This document shows, piece after piece, positions 42,573 through 53,003 of a stretch of 64,000 bases of DNA (its first letter is position 1; each line of letters starts with the position of its first letter). The notes below the pieces were generated by a model, which was not told the DNA's origin, ran no database searches, and was given only the letters and a program-made list of their open reading frames with translations. Made by a program: the position numbers and the translations under genes. Source of the stretch: Ananas comosus (taxonomy: Eukaryota > Streptophyta > Magnoliopsida > Poales > Bromeliaceae); assembly GCF_001540865.1 (NCBI RefSeq), contig NC_033641.1, positions 1,057,495 through 1,121,494 on the forward strand. Direction: 5' to 3'.

Positions 42573-42936
42573 TGTGATGCCCCAATTTTGCAGAGGGTCA
42601 TCCATTCTAGAACTACTCCCGTCCTAACACGCTTAACTCTCTTAATCTATTGGGCCAAGCCGCCACCCAAAATATTTAAGCCGGATTAAGAGTTTAGCCA
42701 TATTATATCTTATATATAGAACTATTTGGGGTCTCACAATCTCTTCCTCTTTAAGCCATGACGTACTCTTCAAGCTCAGACTCATAAGTTCTATATATAA
42801 AATATAATAGGGCTAAACTCTTAATCCGGCTTAAGTATTTTGGGTGGTGACTTGGATCAAGAGGTTAAGAAAATTAAGCGTATTAGGACAGAAGTAGTTC
42901 TAGAATGGGTGACCCCCTGAAAGTTGGGACGTTACA
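42573..42936. mobile_element. Cassandra-like LTRs in inverted orientation, 5S-derived
   Basis: 42573-42738 is an LTR-like unit (TGTGATGCCCC ... GGGGTCTCACA). 42788-42936 is a copy in the opposite orientation, ending GACGTTACA. On the plus strand the second copy contains TTAAGCGTATTAGGACAGAA, then GTAGTTCTAGAATGGGTGAC and CCCCTG. This is a diverged version of the 3' half of plant 5S rRNA (TTAAGCGTGCTTGGGCGAGA ... GGATGGGTGACCTCCTGG), including its box A and box C regions. Cassandra TRIMs are known for 5S sequence in their LTRs. It is not a functional 5S gene because the 5' half is absent. No primer-binding site or target duplication was found. Confidence 0.75.
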
Positions 42937-43538
42937 GTGGGCTTATGCTGGAAAATCGGGGGCGTGATATAAGCAACAATTACCATATAAGGTAATTAAT
43001 GCATTAACCTTTTTTTAATATATCCTAGCACTTCAGTGGTGTTAGTGTGAAAAGTTAGTTTCATCTATGACTTTTTATTCCTTTTTATTTAAAATCTATT
43101 TTTATTGATTCAAGTGTAAATTTTATTAAATTTAATAGCAATTCTATTAAATTTAATTATTTTGAACAGCATTTTAAGCTGACAGGGCTTCAAATTTTAT
43201 TAATTTGCTTAAAAATTTAGAGGTGACAGTAAAAAAGAAAATAGCTGAGTGGTATATTGAAAAATGAGAAAAATTGAAGGGTCTCCTTTTATTTATATCA
43301 AATAGTGAAATGGAGAGAAATTTTTAATGATTAGTAGGAAAGTAGAAGATAATTTTCTTTCTTTTTTTTAGGTTAAAAAAAACATGATTTTTTACAGAGA
43401 AATTTAATTCAAGATTAGAAAAAAAATAATTCTAATATTTTGTATTGGGCCCAAGGAATAAACCCTACCCCAATCCATCTATTTAAATTTTTCGAAAAAT
43501 TTGCCCACTATATAGCCCTAAGTGTGGCATAATATATA
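42937..43538. other. Intergenic, nothing recognised
   Basis: AT-rich; no gene. Confidence 0.4.
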
Positions 43539-43954
43539 GGGAAAACTTCAAATACCCCCATTGTGATTTAACTCTTTCTCATTTTAGTACCCTATGGTTT
43601 AAAGTGTATCAAGTTAGTATCCTGTAGTTTCGCACTTTCTCATTTTAGTACAACGTGGTTTAAAGTGTATCAAGTTAGTACCTTGTGGTTTCGCACTTTC
43701 TCACTTTAGTACCCTGTGGTTTAATATTAAAAATAAAACCACAGGGTACTAACTTGATACAAAAAATAAAACTATAGAGTACTAACTTGATACAAAAATA
43801 AAACCACAGAGTACTAACTTGATATGCTTTAAACCACATGGTACTAAAGTGAGAAAGTGCGAAACCACAGGGTACTAACTTGATACACTTTAAACCATAG
43901 GATACTAAAATGAAAAAGTGCGAAACCACATGAGGGTTTTTGAAGTTTTCTCTA
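43539..43954. repeat. D-family element
   Basis: Ends AGGGAAAACTTCAAATACCC and GGGTTTTTGAAGTTTTCTCT. Internal TACCCTGTGGTTTAA and AAACCACAGGGTACT phrases, about nine in all. Confidence 0.75.
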
Positions 43955-44432
43955 ATATATATCTGGCTCAGTCAGTGAGGGATTTATGTATATGTATGGA
44001 TATTGTATTTTGGAGTTATATAGACACTACATGTAAATATTTGCTATATCTGTTTTGTAATCCAGTTTCTAATATCTGTTAGTTGTGGACTCTTAAAACT
44101 TGTTTATTTGATGAGTGGTTTTGACGCTTTGTATGCGAGGGTTGTTTTTCGTGCATACGATAGGTCTGTTAGTATACTCAAAAACTTTGGGTTTAGGTCA
44201 GAGGAGATGCTAATGACGAAGAAAAAAAAGATTTTTGAAAAAGACATGTATTTATTCAATTTTTTTTTTCAATTAGGAGCTTGGCTTCTTAAACTTCTTT
44301 ATCCGAGACGTAGTTGAACAACCTCCCAAAAGAAAAAAAAAAAAGAAGAAAAAACAAAACCCATTCCATGTGCCTTATCATTAGGATATGGGTTGTTGAG
44401 CTTAAAATAATTCTTTATGATCTTTCCATTTA
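43955..44432. other. Intergenic; unexplained open stretch
   Basis: Positions 44108-44317 hold a 69-residue open frame (MMSGFDALYARVVFRAYD...) with mixed composition. I recognise no family and see no splice context, so it is not called. Confidence 0.35.
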
Positions 44433-45118
44433 GGTCATGTTTGTTCATCAAAACTGGACTTTAAGTCGAAATGAATTTTGGATTGAAGTGGAGTTCGGTG
44501 AAAACTATTACTTCTCCGCTGTTTGTTTCGTAGTTATGGAAGTGAAGTTTCATTAGTTTTGCTGTTTGTTTGGTGGTAGAAAATGTATGACGTAAAACTA
44601 TAATTTATGTATAAATAATAAATATTTTAATAAATAAAAAAATATACTTATATTTTATATAATTAAAATTTAATTTAAAACAACTAAATTATTTATATAT
44701 ATATAAATTATAGTAATATAACAATAAAATTATAAAGTAAAAGAATATTAATACTTAATTAATCAATTTTTATCATATTTTAATTGTACAAACTAAATAA
44801 AGAAAATATGAAAACTTAACTAATCAATTTTTATCATATCTTAAATATATTAACTGAATAAAAAAGTAATTAGTACCATAATTAAATATATTTAAATATA
44901 ACTATCTATATCTAGTATATTATTTTATTATTTTTTCTTCTCCTTCTTTCACCATAATTGACTTCAGCCCACGATGGACGAAAGTCAATTATACCGTTTC
45001 AGGTTAACTCGAGTTTCAACCGTAACTTTTTACGGCGAACCAAACATTGAAAATGATCGTTTATGACGAAAACGATTTTCCCCCTCCCCACTTCCATCCA
45101 AACAAACATACCCTTGGG
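44433..45118. repeat. hAT-like MITE, AT-rich centre
   Basis: Left AGGTCATGTTTGTTCATC and right ATCCAAACAAACATACCC form inverted ends. Inner arms GACTTTAAGTCGAAATGA and GGACGAAAGTCAATTATACC do not pair well. The centre is almost pure AT. Non-coding. Confidence 0.45.
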
Positions 45119-45742
45119 TAAATAATTGAACCATTCATTATTATATTCTTTTTGGTCCCACTTTAGCTTGTGCTTTTAGCAATAATAACATCTAGTGGAG
45201 TATTTGAAAAGCTTAAAATCTGAAGCTGGTGTTGCAACAAGAATAAGAAATGAGATTCTCGGATGTCATAAAAATAAAAGTTCTAATTTGATACTTCCAA
45301 TTTCACTACAAAGAAAAGTTGTTGGAAAAAAAAAATACTTTTTCAAATAACAGTGAACCTTACATAAGGCTAAATATGCCCTAACATGACCATGAATGAG
45401 AAACATGAAAGGATTGACGTACGTGTGCATAAACAAGATTCCAAAGAGCATTAATACTTTTGTATTATTTCCAATCAAAATATATTATTGTTATATCTCT
45501 ACAAATAAAAAAAACTACACAAAGAATATTGTATTTGGCTTGTTCTCAAAAGTAAACTATACATTTTAAAATCCTATTATTTGGGAATAAACATATTTTA
45601 TTTAGAGGATTTTGTTGTTTAATAATTGGATGAGCTGGGATTGTTGGGCAACTAATTTGCTACTTAATTTGACTTTGGCCCACCTTAACTTGGAACCTTT
45701 TTTTTTTTGTTAGGATTTAGAAGTTAATTAGATGAGGATCTC
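45119..45742. other. Intergenic, nothing recognised
   Basis: No gene-like frame. Confidence 0.4.
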
Positions 45743-46165
45743 AAATTAGTTTATTCACAAATTTAATTTCATGGAGAGCATGATGAGAATAAATGAGCAA
45801 CACTTTGTGTTAATTCACTTACAAAATGAAATTACAAGCAACAATTTTGTTTTATTAATTGAGTTATAAATTACAATTAACAATTCAAAGGCCAAAAAGA
45901 GTCATGAAGAACATGATGAAAGAAACAAAAAGATTAAAAAATGTTTTCAAATTAATTTATTCACAAATTTTTTTAGAAGGATAATTTATTCACAAATTTA
46001 AATTAATGAAGAGCATGATGAGAATAAATGAGCAACACTTTATTAATTCACATACAAAATTGAAATTACAAGCAACAATTTTGTTTTCTTGAGTTATAAA
46101 TTACAAGTAACAATTCAAAGTCCAAAAAGAATCATAAAAAACATGATGAAAGAAACCAAAAGATT
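45743..46165. repeat. Diverged ~210 bp tandem duplication
   Basis: Copy 1 (45743-45943) and copy 2 (about 45947-46165) share GAGCATGATGAGAATAAATG, ATTACAAGCAACAATTTTGT and CATGATGAAAGAAAC in order, with small indels and about 90% identity by eye. It sits directly 3' of the bHLH gene and may extend into its 3' UTR. Confidence 0.8.
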
Positions 46166-46201
46166 TTAAAAAAAAGAGGAAAAAAAGAAAAAGAAAAAGT
46201 G

Positions 46202-47521
46202 TTATGAAATGCATATTCCCTCAAACTCAAACCCCTCCTTAAGAAGTGCACCCATTACCCACAACTTCATTGTAGAGGCCTCAATCTCCTCATCAAACTC
46301 CTCTACCTGCAAATTTCATTTACAAGCTAATTAATCAATCCCCACATTCAAGAAAAAATAAAATCACAACCAAAAAGAGAGGCAAATAAAAATCTTACAT
46401 TGATGGTTAGCGACAACACGAATCGATCCGAGGCTAAGGAAAAATTGGAGCACTCCAAATGGAAGAACATGAGAGACTCGATCGCAGAATAAACCGAGGA
46501 CGCCACACCATCTTTGTTCTCACATTCTATCATAAAGAAGAACCTCTGATCGCCGACTTCAGTCGTGTTTAGTCGCAATATTTTTGCACCATGTGGAGAA
46601 GCAATGGCCTCTTCAAGTTGTGTGTTTCTCATTGTGTTTTTGAGGAGATTTTGGGGTACTTGGTCACTTTTTAGTGAAGTTTCAAGGATTAGTAACTCTT
46701 TTTCCATGTTTTTGACTTGAGATTTAAGATCATTTACATACTCGACGGCGTCCGCGATGATGGAGGCCTTGTCCATCTACATTGGAAATTTGAAGGTGAT
46801 CACATGTTAAGTAACTATTCATATGAAACTAAATGGATTGTAAATATGCAAAAAAAAAAAAAGAAGAAAGAAAAAGAGATAAATATTTCTAGATATTTCC
46901 TTACTTTGATGGCATCATTTTTTCTTTTTGGTTTACTAACATGTTCTTTCATATTTGGAATATAAATCTAAGCTGTTGCATTTGTATTATTTTGAAAATC
47001 ACTTCATATCAACACTAGGACAAATACTCAAATATAAGAACAATGTGTATAGAGAATATACATAATAGTACTTTTTGTTTAAAAATAGAAGTCAAAATGC
47101 ATGAAGGGATTAGAGATCTCACCTTAGTAATATTTGGAACCAATGATCTCAACTCATAGAGCTTCTCCTTCATCCGACCCCTCCGTTTCCTCTCCGACAC
47201 CAGCGTCTTCGATCGATCTCTCCTTATCCTCGTCTTAGTCACAAAAGAATCTCCATCGTCGCGGTTTTCTTTGGGAAATCCTTCCAATCCTTCACTCAAG
47301 AGGCCACCTCCGCTATCATCCAAGCACAAACTTAGTCCTTGAGATACCGAGACCGTATCGATGTTAAGAGTATTCGGTACTAAATCTTTGTTCATCGAAC
47401 GTAGCTCATGATCGATCAACCCGCAGTCAAAGAACATGAGATCGTCGTCGACAAACCAATAGTTGTAGGTTTGATCCAAGTTGGTGTAGTGGTTTGTGTA
47501 ATCCTCATGTTGGTACTCCAT
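46202..47521 (-). CDS. FIT-like bHLH transcription factor, three exons
   Basis: Exons are 47521-47123 (133 codons), 46776-46399 (126) and 46306-46202 (34 plus stop), giving 293 residues. Introns of 346 and 92 bp are phase 0 with GT/AG ends. The basic region and helix 1 (residues 101-133: RDRSKTLVSERKRRGRMKEK, then LYELRSLVPNITK) continue across intron 1 into helix 2 (MDKASIIADAVEYVNDLKSQ). Glu and Arg of the E-box-reading signature are present (SERKRR); the usual His position is Ser, as in FIT. The C-terminus has an ACT-like fold (RFFFMIECENKDGVASSVYS) and ends KLWVMGALLKEGFEFEG, close to the FIT tail. FIT (AtbHLH29; rice OsbHLH156) pairs with subgroup Ib bHLHs to switch on root iron uptake; that role is inferred by family. 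The N-terminal 95 residues are acidic and poorly conserved. Confidence 0.88.
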
Positions 47522-47575
47522 TTTCGCGTTGTCGCGCTATAATGTGAGAATTGAAATGTGTCATATATACTTAGG
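47522..47575 (-). promoter_or_regulatory. TATA-like box of the bHLH gene
   Basis: On the minus strand AAGTATATATGACAC lies about 40-50 bp before the ATG. If it is used, the leader would be very short (about 10-15 nt); an upstream start is also possible. The leader includes GCGCGACAACGCG. Confidence 0.4.
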
Positions 47576-47810
47576 GATTGCTAATGTGAACAGAATAAGT
47601 TTTTACTATTTTTTAACTCAAGAAGATGAAGTCATGATCCATGGTTGTGCGTTTTCTTAAGCAATCTAAAGGATGAGAAGATGAACAGGTGTGAAAGGGA
47701 GACAAAGAGCATCTACACATTAAGACAGTTGTAAATAATAAATTAATTCTAATTAACTCTTATCTTAATCTTTGTCAAACATGTAAGACGGATGGATAAT
47801 CCTTTATCTT
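47576..47810. other. Upstream region of the bHLH gene
   Basis: No further gene. I did not find an unambiguous iron-deficiency element. Confidence 0.35.
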
Positions 47811-48771
47811 AGGGTGTGTTTGATTCCACGTAAAACTGTGAAAAATACTTTTCAGCAGAAAAAAATTTTGGAGGAAAATAAATTTTACGTCTTTAGTGTT
47901 TGGTTTGTAGGAAAAAAAAAGAAGAGTTTACCATCACGATTGTTTGGTTGAAAGAACAAGAAAGAAAAGGATAAATAAAAAACTATTATATGTATTTTCT
48001 CCTACCTATTTTATATATTATATAATATTAATATATAATAATTATTATACTATATATTATTATTATAGTATATATTTATAAATAAAATATATTTAAAATA
48101 TATTATACAATAAGTAAGTAATATGATATATAGTAGTATTATATATATTTAATACTATATTATAAATTACTATCGATATAAATAATACTTATAAATAAAA
48201 TTGTTGAGTAGGACTATTGTGCTATTAGGAGTACAGCAACCCTTATGCTCCTAACTTCTTAATTACCCATCAAATTTGATGGATGGTTAGGTTGAGAAAG
48301 AGAAGAAAAATTAGAGGAAAATTCAAAGAGATGAGAAATTTATTTACACCAATTTCTCTCCAATTTCTTTCTAATTTTTTTTTGAATTTCTTTCTAATTT
48401 CTCTTCTCTTCCTTACCCCTAACCATTCATAAATTTTCATTAAAATAGATGGATGATTAGGAAGTCAAGAGCAGAAGAACTGTTGTTCCTAATAATACAG
48501 TAGCACTGCTCTCTCTCTCTATATATAATGGATTTTCCTACAACTCGTGGACCGTGCCGAAGTGACCATGCGCCGCGTGTTTTTCGCAGCGCTATTTTTC
48601 GCTTTCTGCTTATTTTGGGTGGACAATGAAAAGTCCGCTTTTTCCAATATCTGCAAAAGTATTTTACATAAAAAAAATTTTACGCCAAACCAAACGGATT
48701 GAAAATAATTTTTCAACTGAAAAATAGTTTTCCATATTTTTTTACACCGTTCCAAACATTCCCTAGTCCCT
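47811..48771. repeat. hAT-like MITE with nested foldback
   Basis: Left AGGGTGTGTTTGATTCCACG with AAAACTGTGAAAAATAC, right GAAAAATAGTTTTCC and CACCGTTCCAAACATTCCCT, an inverted pair. A (TA)-rich block and a separate foldback (48205-48520) lie inside. CAACTCGTGGACCGTGC at 48540 recalls the hairpin of the 23.6 kb element. Confidence 0.6.
48203..48527. repeat. Small foldback, AGTAGGACTATTGTGC ends
   Basis: Left GAGTAGGACTATTGTGC and right AGTAGCACTGCTC, then (CT)n(TA)n. Inner arms ATTTGATGGATGGTTAGG oppose CCTAACCATTCATAAATTT, and GAAATTCAAAAAAAAATTAG-type words oppose each other around 48350. It follows the A/B boundary rule, with the microsatellite on the right. Confidence 0.65.
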
Positions 48772-49272
48772 TGTCAAGCATGTAAGTGAATGAAAGGAAA
48801 AGAGTACGAGAATCCTAAGTCTCCACGTAATCCAAGATGTGGTTTTCGTGCCTTTGTTTTTGCGCTCCTGTTTGGATATCGAAACAAGTTATTAAGTGAT
48901 ATCCTGCTTGGTATGAGAAGATTTATTGTGATTGAAAGTTCAGAGTGTCGTCAAATGGCTCGAATGAAATAGCATATTCGGAAGTAAGATATATCGTGAA
49001 ATATGTTATCTGATAAAATGATAGATGCTAAGGTTTTTAAGGAGTGAAAATAAAACTCCGGCATTCCAATTACACAAGAAAATCTTATATGGAATAAGGT
49101 ATCATCAGATAACCTAACCCATGCCGACAACATAAGTTATTAGATATAGTCTCCGTATGTCAACAGCTCAGCACACAAAAAGTTGGAAGAAAAAGCCGAT
49201 TTCAAAGATGGTGGAAAAATCTAAAGTACCTTCTTTGTTTGAGAAACAAAAGTTAGTAATTTCTTATTAGAT
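48772..49272. other. Intergenic, nothing recognised
   Basis: No gene supported. Confidence 0.4.
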
Positions 49273-49937
49273 CAAAAATCTAAGGTATCGTTTGGTTCGG
49301 TAATAAGCAAAAAGTGGGTATTCCAGGGATAGGTATAAATTGAGGTATAAGCGGAGATTAGATCAATTTTTCGTTTGGATGAAAATTGGGTTATTCCTGG
49401 GAATAAAAAAAATAACGTTTGGTTAGGTAAGATGGAATAAGATTGAAAGTGGATAGTTATAAATAAAAATTAATAATATTATCACTTTTTTATTTATATT
49501 AGAATTTAAATTTTTATATTTTATATTTATATTTTAAAATTTAAAATTTTAACTTTTAAATTTGAAATTTGAAATTAAAATTTAAAATTTAAAATCTCAA
49601 AGTTTAAATTCAAAATTTAAATTTTAAATTTCTAACTTTAAATTTAAGATCAAAAGCGTCTTAAACCTTTGTAAAGTAGAAACTTGAAATTAGAGCTTAA
49701 TAAGCTCTCAAACATCAATTTTGTAATAGCTCCAAAAACTCTCTAACTCTTGTTAGAGAGCTCAGTAGGTTATTAAAGTGGTTAAAAAAACACATTTAGC
49801 AACTTAGGTCCGAACCAACCTGAACTCGATCACCTGAGCAACTTAGGTCCGAAATTTTTCGTCTCTTCGGTTGATCCAAACCGGACCCAACTTGACTCAG
49901 GATGAAGATATATAGAAATATGATTCTCCGTTTTTAG
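49273..49937. repeat. MITE-like, AAATTTAAA-rich
   Basis: Starts GGTATCGTTTGGTTCGGTAA, holds GGTTATTCCTGGGAATAA (an inverted match to GGGTATTCCAGGGATAGG) and an AAATTTAAA-word block at 49500-49645. The right end is unclear. Confidence 0.4.
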
Positions 49938-50163
49938 GCTGGAATACTATCAATAGCACCAAGTTATTTGTGCTATTAGTTCTTTAACCTTTGGGTTGAA
50001 AAATGTGTGATTAGGATTATGTGGGCCCCATAGGGTTGAGTGAGTGGTTGGTTGAATAGTATAATCTAACGGGTAAAAGTAATCAAAGGGTTAAATTTAA
50101 CGGTGGAAAACTCGATAGCATCAAATCCTTGTTGTTATCGATAGTATCCCAGCCGGGCTCTTA
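49938..50163. repeat. B-family foldback
   Basis: Starts AGGCTGGAATACTATCAATA, core GGGCCCCATAGGGTTGAGTG, ends TATCGATAGTATCCCAGCC. Here the flanking microsatellite is missing on both sides, an exception to the usual pattern. Confidence 0.7.
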
Positions 50164-50259
50164 TTATAATGTAGTTTTAGACTACAGGTACTCTAATTTT
50201 TTCGCAATCCCAAACAAAGCCTCGGTCAGTTTGAGATGCTTCTCAGTGGAACATATTTA

Positions 50260-51375
50260 ATCCAGCCCAAAATCCGGTCCCAATTTGGACTCTGATTGTA
50301 TTGCTTAGGTCTTTAGCTTTTGGTCGAATTCGGGGCAGGTTTTCAAAAATCCAAAGCTGAGTGCGATGACCAAACCCTAAACCTGAGGCCGAATTTGAAC
50401 TTGAACTCGAATCCGACTAGTTTTGAAAATTATATAATATATAATGCAAAATCTATTGAGGACCGTGTCGGATATAGGCAAAAATCATGCCCAAATCCAA
50501 ATCTATTGAATTTCTTTTTTTATATATCTATATCCGACAGACAAAATTGATATTCAAATCAAAATCCGTTAAATACTTATTTTATATACTCATATGTAGT
50601 GTTCCTGAGCTTTGGATAGGATTGGCTTCAGTATTATAGACTGGTCGATGTCGGACTGAGTCGGAGTCAATTCTGCACGAATTGGATGCAGAATTGGACT
50701 CGGCGCACTCAAATAAGCAAAACTGGAGTTTTGCCAGATTCGGGCGCCCAGAACATTGTCAGGGTCGCCCAGAACCGAGTGTTGAATTTATCTGAAACTG
50801 GAAGCCAATTCGGATCCCATGTTCCGGGCGCCCAGAAGTGGGTCCGGAAATTTCACCTCATGAATATCGCTTGCTTCGACGCGTGGCAGGGCGGTAGGTG
50901 AGTTCCGCCGGTGCCATTTACGGGCGCAGCACACCGCGAGCGGAGAGTCCGAGGAGCCCGGTTTGTGCAGTCAGGATGTTCTGGTCGCCCAGAACATGTT
51001 TCCGGGCGCCCAGAAACGCCCGTTTCTGCNTAACTCGCCAGTGCGAGTAGCTTTGTATTTTGGATCTGAACTATGTATATGAAACTCAGTTTGTTTAGCT
51101 TCTGTTCTCTCTAGCAGCTCTCTACTACTGTTCGTAGTAGTGTTTGATTTACAGGTACAGCTATCGCTTCGTATACCGGGGAAATTCCTTGGTATACGGC
51201 GGATTTGTCGGCGCGCCCGGAAAAAGTGTAATCCGGAGCGTGACATCATATCCGACAAATAAAATTCATACCCGAACCCAAAGCTGTTGAATTTTTACAT
51301 TTTACATCTATATTTGGAATATATTTATTTAATATCGGATAAATTTGCACAGTTCGGATGCCACTTTCCAATAAA
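50260..51375. repeat. Diverged H-type host repeat split by a solo LTR
   Basis: Flanking DNA on both sides shares phrases such as TATATCCGACAGACAAAATT and ATATCCGACAAATAAAATTC, and CCCAAATCCAAATCTATTG against CCCGAACCCAAAGCTGTTG. The LTR at 50595-51245 interrupts it. Confidence 0.45.
50595..51245 (+). mobile_element. Solo LTR, 651 bp, TSD TCATA, with an N
   Basis: Begins TGTAGTGTTCCTGAGC and ends CCGGAGCGTGACA. TCATA flanks it on both sides (50590-50594 and 51246-51250). The U3-like part carries five copies of GGGCGCCCAGAA or GGTCGCCCAGAA (50728-51014). The last ~135 bp (from GCAGCTCTCTACTACTG) match the LTR at 24834-26665. An N at 51030 marks missing sequence, so the true length is larger. 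No coding region or second LTR. Confidence 0.88.
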
Positions 51376-51569
51376 ATTTCCGGCATTACTTCATCAAAAG
51401 AATTCGGCGGTTTCTCTATAAACGCCGCCGACTACATTATCCAATTAGAAGTCGGCGACGACACTTCGACTGTTTCGACTTCAGTAATAATAATAAATAA
51501 ATAATAAATTAATAAATAAACAAAACCCCCTTCGCGCACCATCTCTCCGTGATTCTTCGTTCCGACACC

Positions 51570-51634
<65 letters not shown>

Positions 51635-51656
51635 GTTCTCACACTCTCACGGTAAG

Positions 51657-51708
<52 letters not shown>

Positions 51709-51720
51709 ATCCATGGCGAT
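51376..51720 (+). promoter_or_regulatory. Promoter/leader region of the signal peptidase gene
   Basis: An A/T-rich TAATAATAATAAATAAATAA stretch at 51484 could serve as a TATA region. It is followed by two (CT)n blocks (51571-51632 and 51660-51705) around CACGGTAAGAG. The latter is a good donor (exon end 51651), which would make the first leader exon CT-rich. CT-rich leaders are common in plant housekeeping genes. Confidence 0.45.
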
Positions 51721-51731
51721 CTACGACTTTG

Positions 51732-51775
51732 GTTTAGGTTTAGGGTTAGGGTTGGGGTTGGGATTTGGTTAGGGT
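51732..51775 (+). repeat. Interstitial telomere-like motif
   Basis: TTTAGGTTTAGGGTTAGGG followed by TTGGGGTTGGG contains the plant telomere unit TTTAGGG and variants. Short telo-box runs are common in leaders of growth-related plant genes; this is not evidence of a chromosome end. Confidence 0.6.
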
Positions 51776-51857
51776 ACGCGGAACTCGGATCCGATCCAAC
51801 GGTTTGATTAGGGTTGTACGGTTTTCTTATTTTATGTAGTTTGGATTATTTAAGCGA

Positions 51858-52950
51858 TCGTGCGATATTTTTGGTGTAGATGTTTCATATCTCTTGGAAA
51901 TTTTGCATCTTTGGGATCATTTCGGGCTTTTTCGAATGTTCTTCTAGGGTTTTAGGCGAAAGATTTCTCTAATCTTGCGCAATTTGGTTAAGTTACGGGA
52001 TTGTGTAATGTTTTTGGTGTAGATGTTTCTTATCTCTGGGAAATTTTGCACCTTTGGGATTATTTCGGGCTCTCCTGATGTTATTTTGGATTTCTAGGCC
52101 AAAATTTAATCTATTCTTGCTTAATTTGATTTGATTAAGCTGTTCTGTAATGTTTTGGTGCAGATATATCTTATTTTTGAGAAATTTCGAATCTTCAGAA
52201 GAATTTCGGACTCTTGAATCATTTTTCTAGGGTTTTCTTTTTTAAAAAGAGAAAGTTACTTTTACCTTGCGCGAGTTGATTTGACTAAGGGATCGTGTAA
52301 TGGTTTGGTGTAGATATTTTTTATTTTTGAGAAATTGGGCATCTTCAGAACCACTACTTTCTCATGCAATGTCCTTATAGGGTTTTAGACTAAAAGTTGC
52401 TCTACCATTTGAGTATGTTTGATTTTAAATGAAATTGCTCTATCATTTGATATGGTTTTCGAATCTTGGTTAGTTTGATTTAATTAAGCTATCGTGTAAT
52501 CTTGTCGGTGAGAAATCTAGCATCTTTAGAATCATTTCCTTCTCTTTCAACTTCCTTCTATGATTTTAGACCACAAATAAGTACTCTGCTTCAACCAGAT
52601 TTTCTGATCTTTCATTATATGGTTTTGTGCAATTTGATCTAATAGAATGGTCGTATGATACTTTTAGTTTAGACATTTCTTCTTTCTAAGAAATCTTACA
52701 CGTTTAGAACCATTTCGTTTTCTTCCAACCTTATTCTAGAGTTTTGTCTCAAAAGTTACTATATTGTAAGCAGATTTTCTAATTTTGCGTCATATGGTGT
52801 ATAATCTCATGCAATTGGATTTAATTAGGTGGTATTGTAATATATGGTTGTGCATATCTCTTAGCTCCGAGTGATCTTGCATCTTAAGAAGCAATTTCCC
52901 ACTTTCTATTGTTCTTCCAGGGTTTTTGCGCACAAGGTACTCAAATTTGA
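51858..52950 (+). repeat. Decayed tandem repeat array in a leader intron
   Basis: Seven or so units begin near 51858, 52001, 52141, 52288, 52490, 52650 and 52820. Each has TCGTGTAATGTTTTTGGTG, then TAGATATTTCTTATCT, then GAGAAATTTTGCATCTT, then AGAATCATTTC and TTCTAGGGTTTTAG. Period is about 140 bp at the left, growing to 160-200 bp at the right as copies diverge. Confidence 0.8.
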
Positions 52951-53003
52951 TCAGATTTTTTTTTTTTTTTAATCTACCCAACTTTGTTGCTTCTTGATTC
53001 TAG

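Larger units (their letters stand above)
51652..53003 (+). other. Leader intron of the signal peptidase gene
   Basis: Proposed donor G|GTAAGAG at 51652 and acceptor TTGATTCTAG ending at 53003, one base before the ATG, preceded by a T-run at 52959-52970. A long intron directly before the start codon is typical of plant housekeeping genes. An alternative donor after the second (CT)n block is possible. Confidence 0.55.

Noticed and set aside
42890..42936. Possible 5S rRNA gene
   Set aside because: Only a diverged 3' half is present, within an LTR-like unit duplicated in inverse orientation; this is Cassandra-type sequence.
44108..44317. 69-codon frame with protein-like composition
   Set aside because: No recognisable family, splice sites or promoter; not enough to call a gene.
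51732..51775. Telomere repeats suggesting a chromosome end
   Set aside because: Only a few degenerate TTTAGGG units, inside a gene leader; this is a telo-box-type run.
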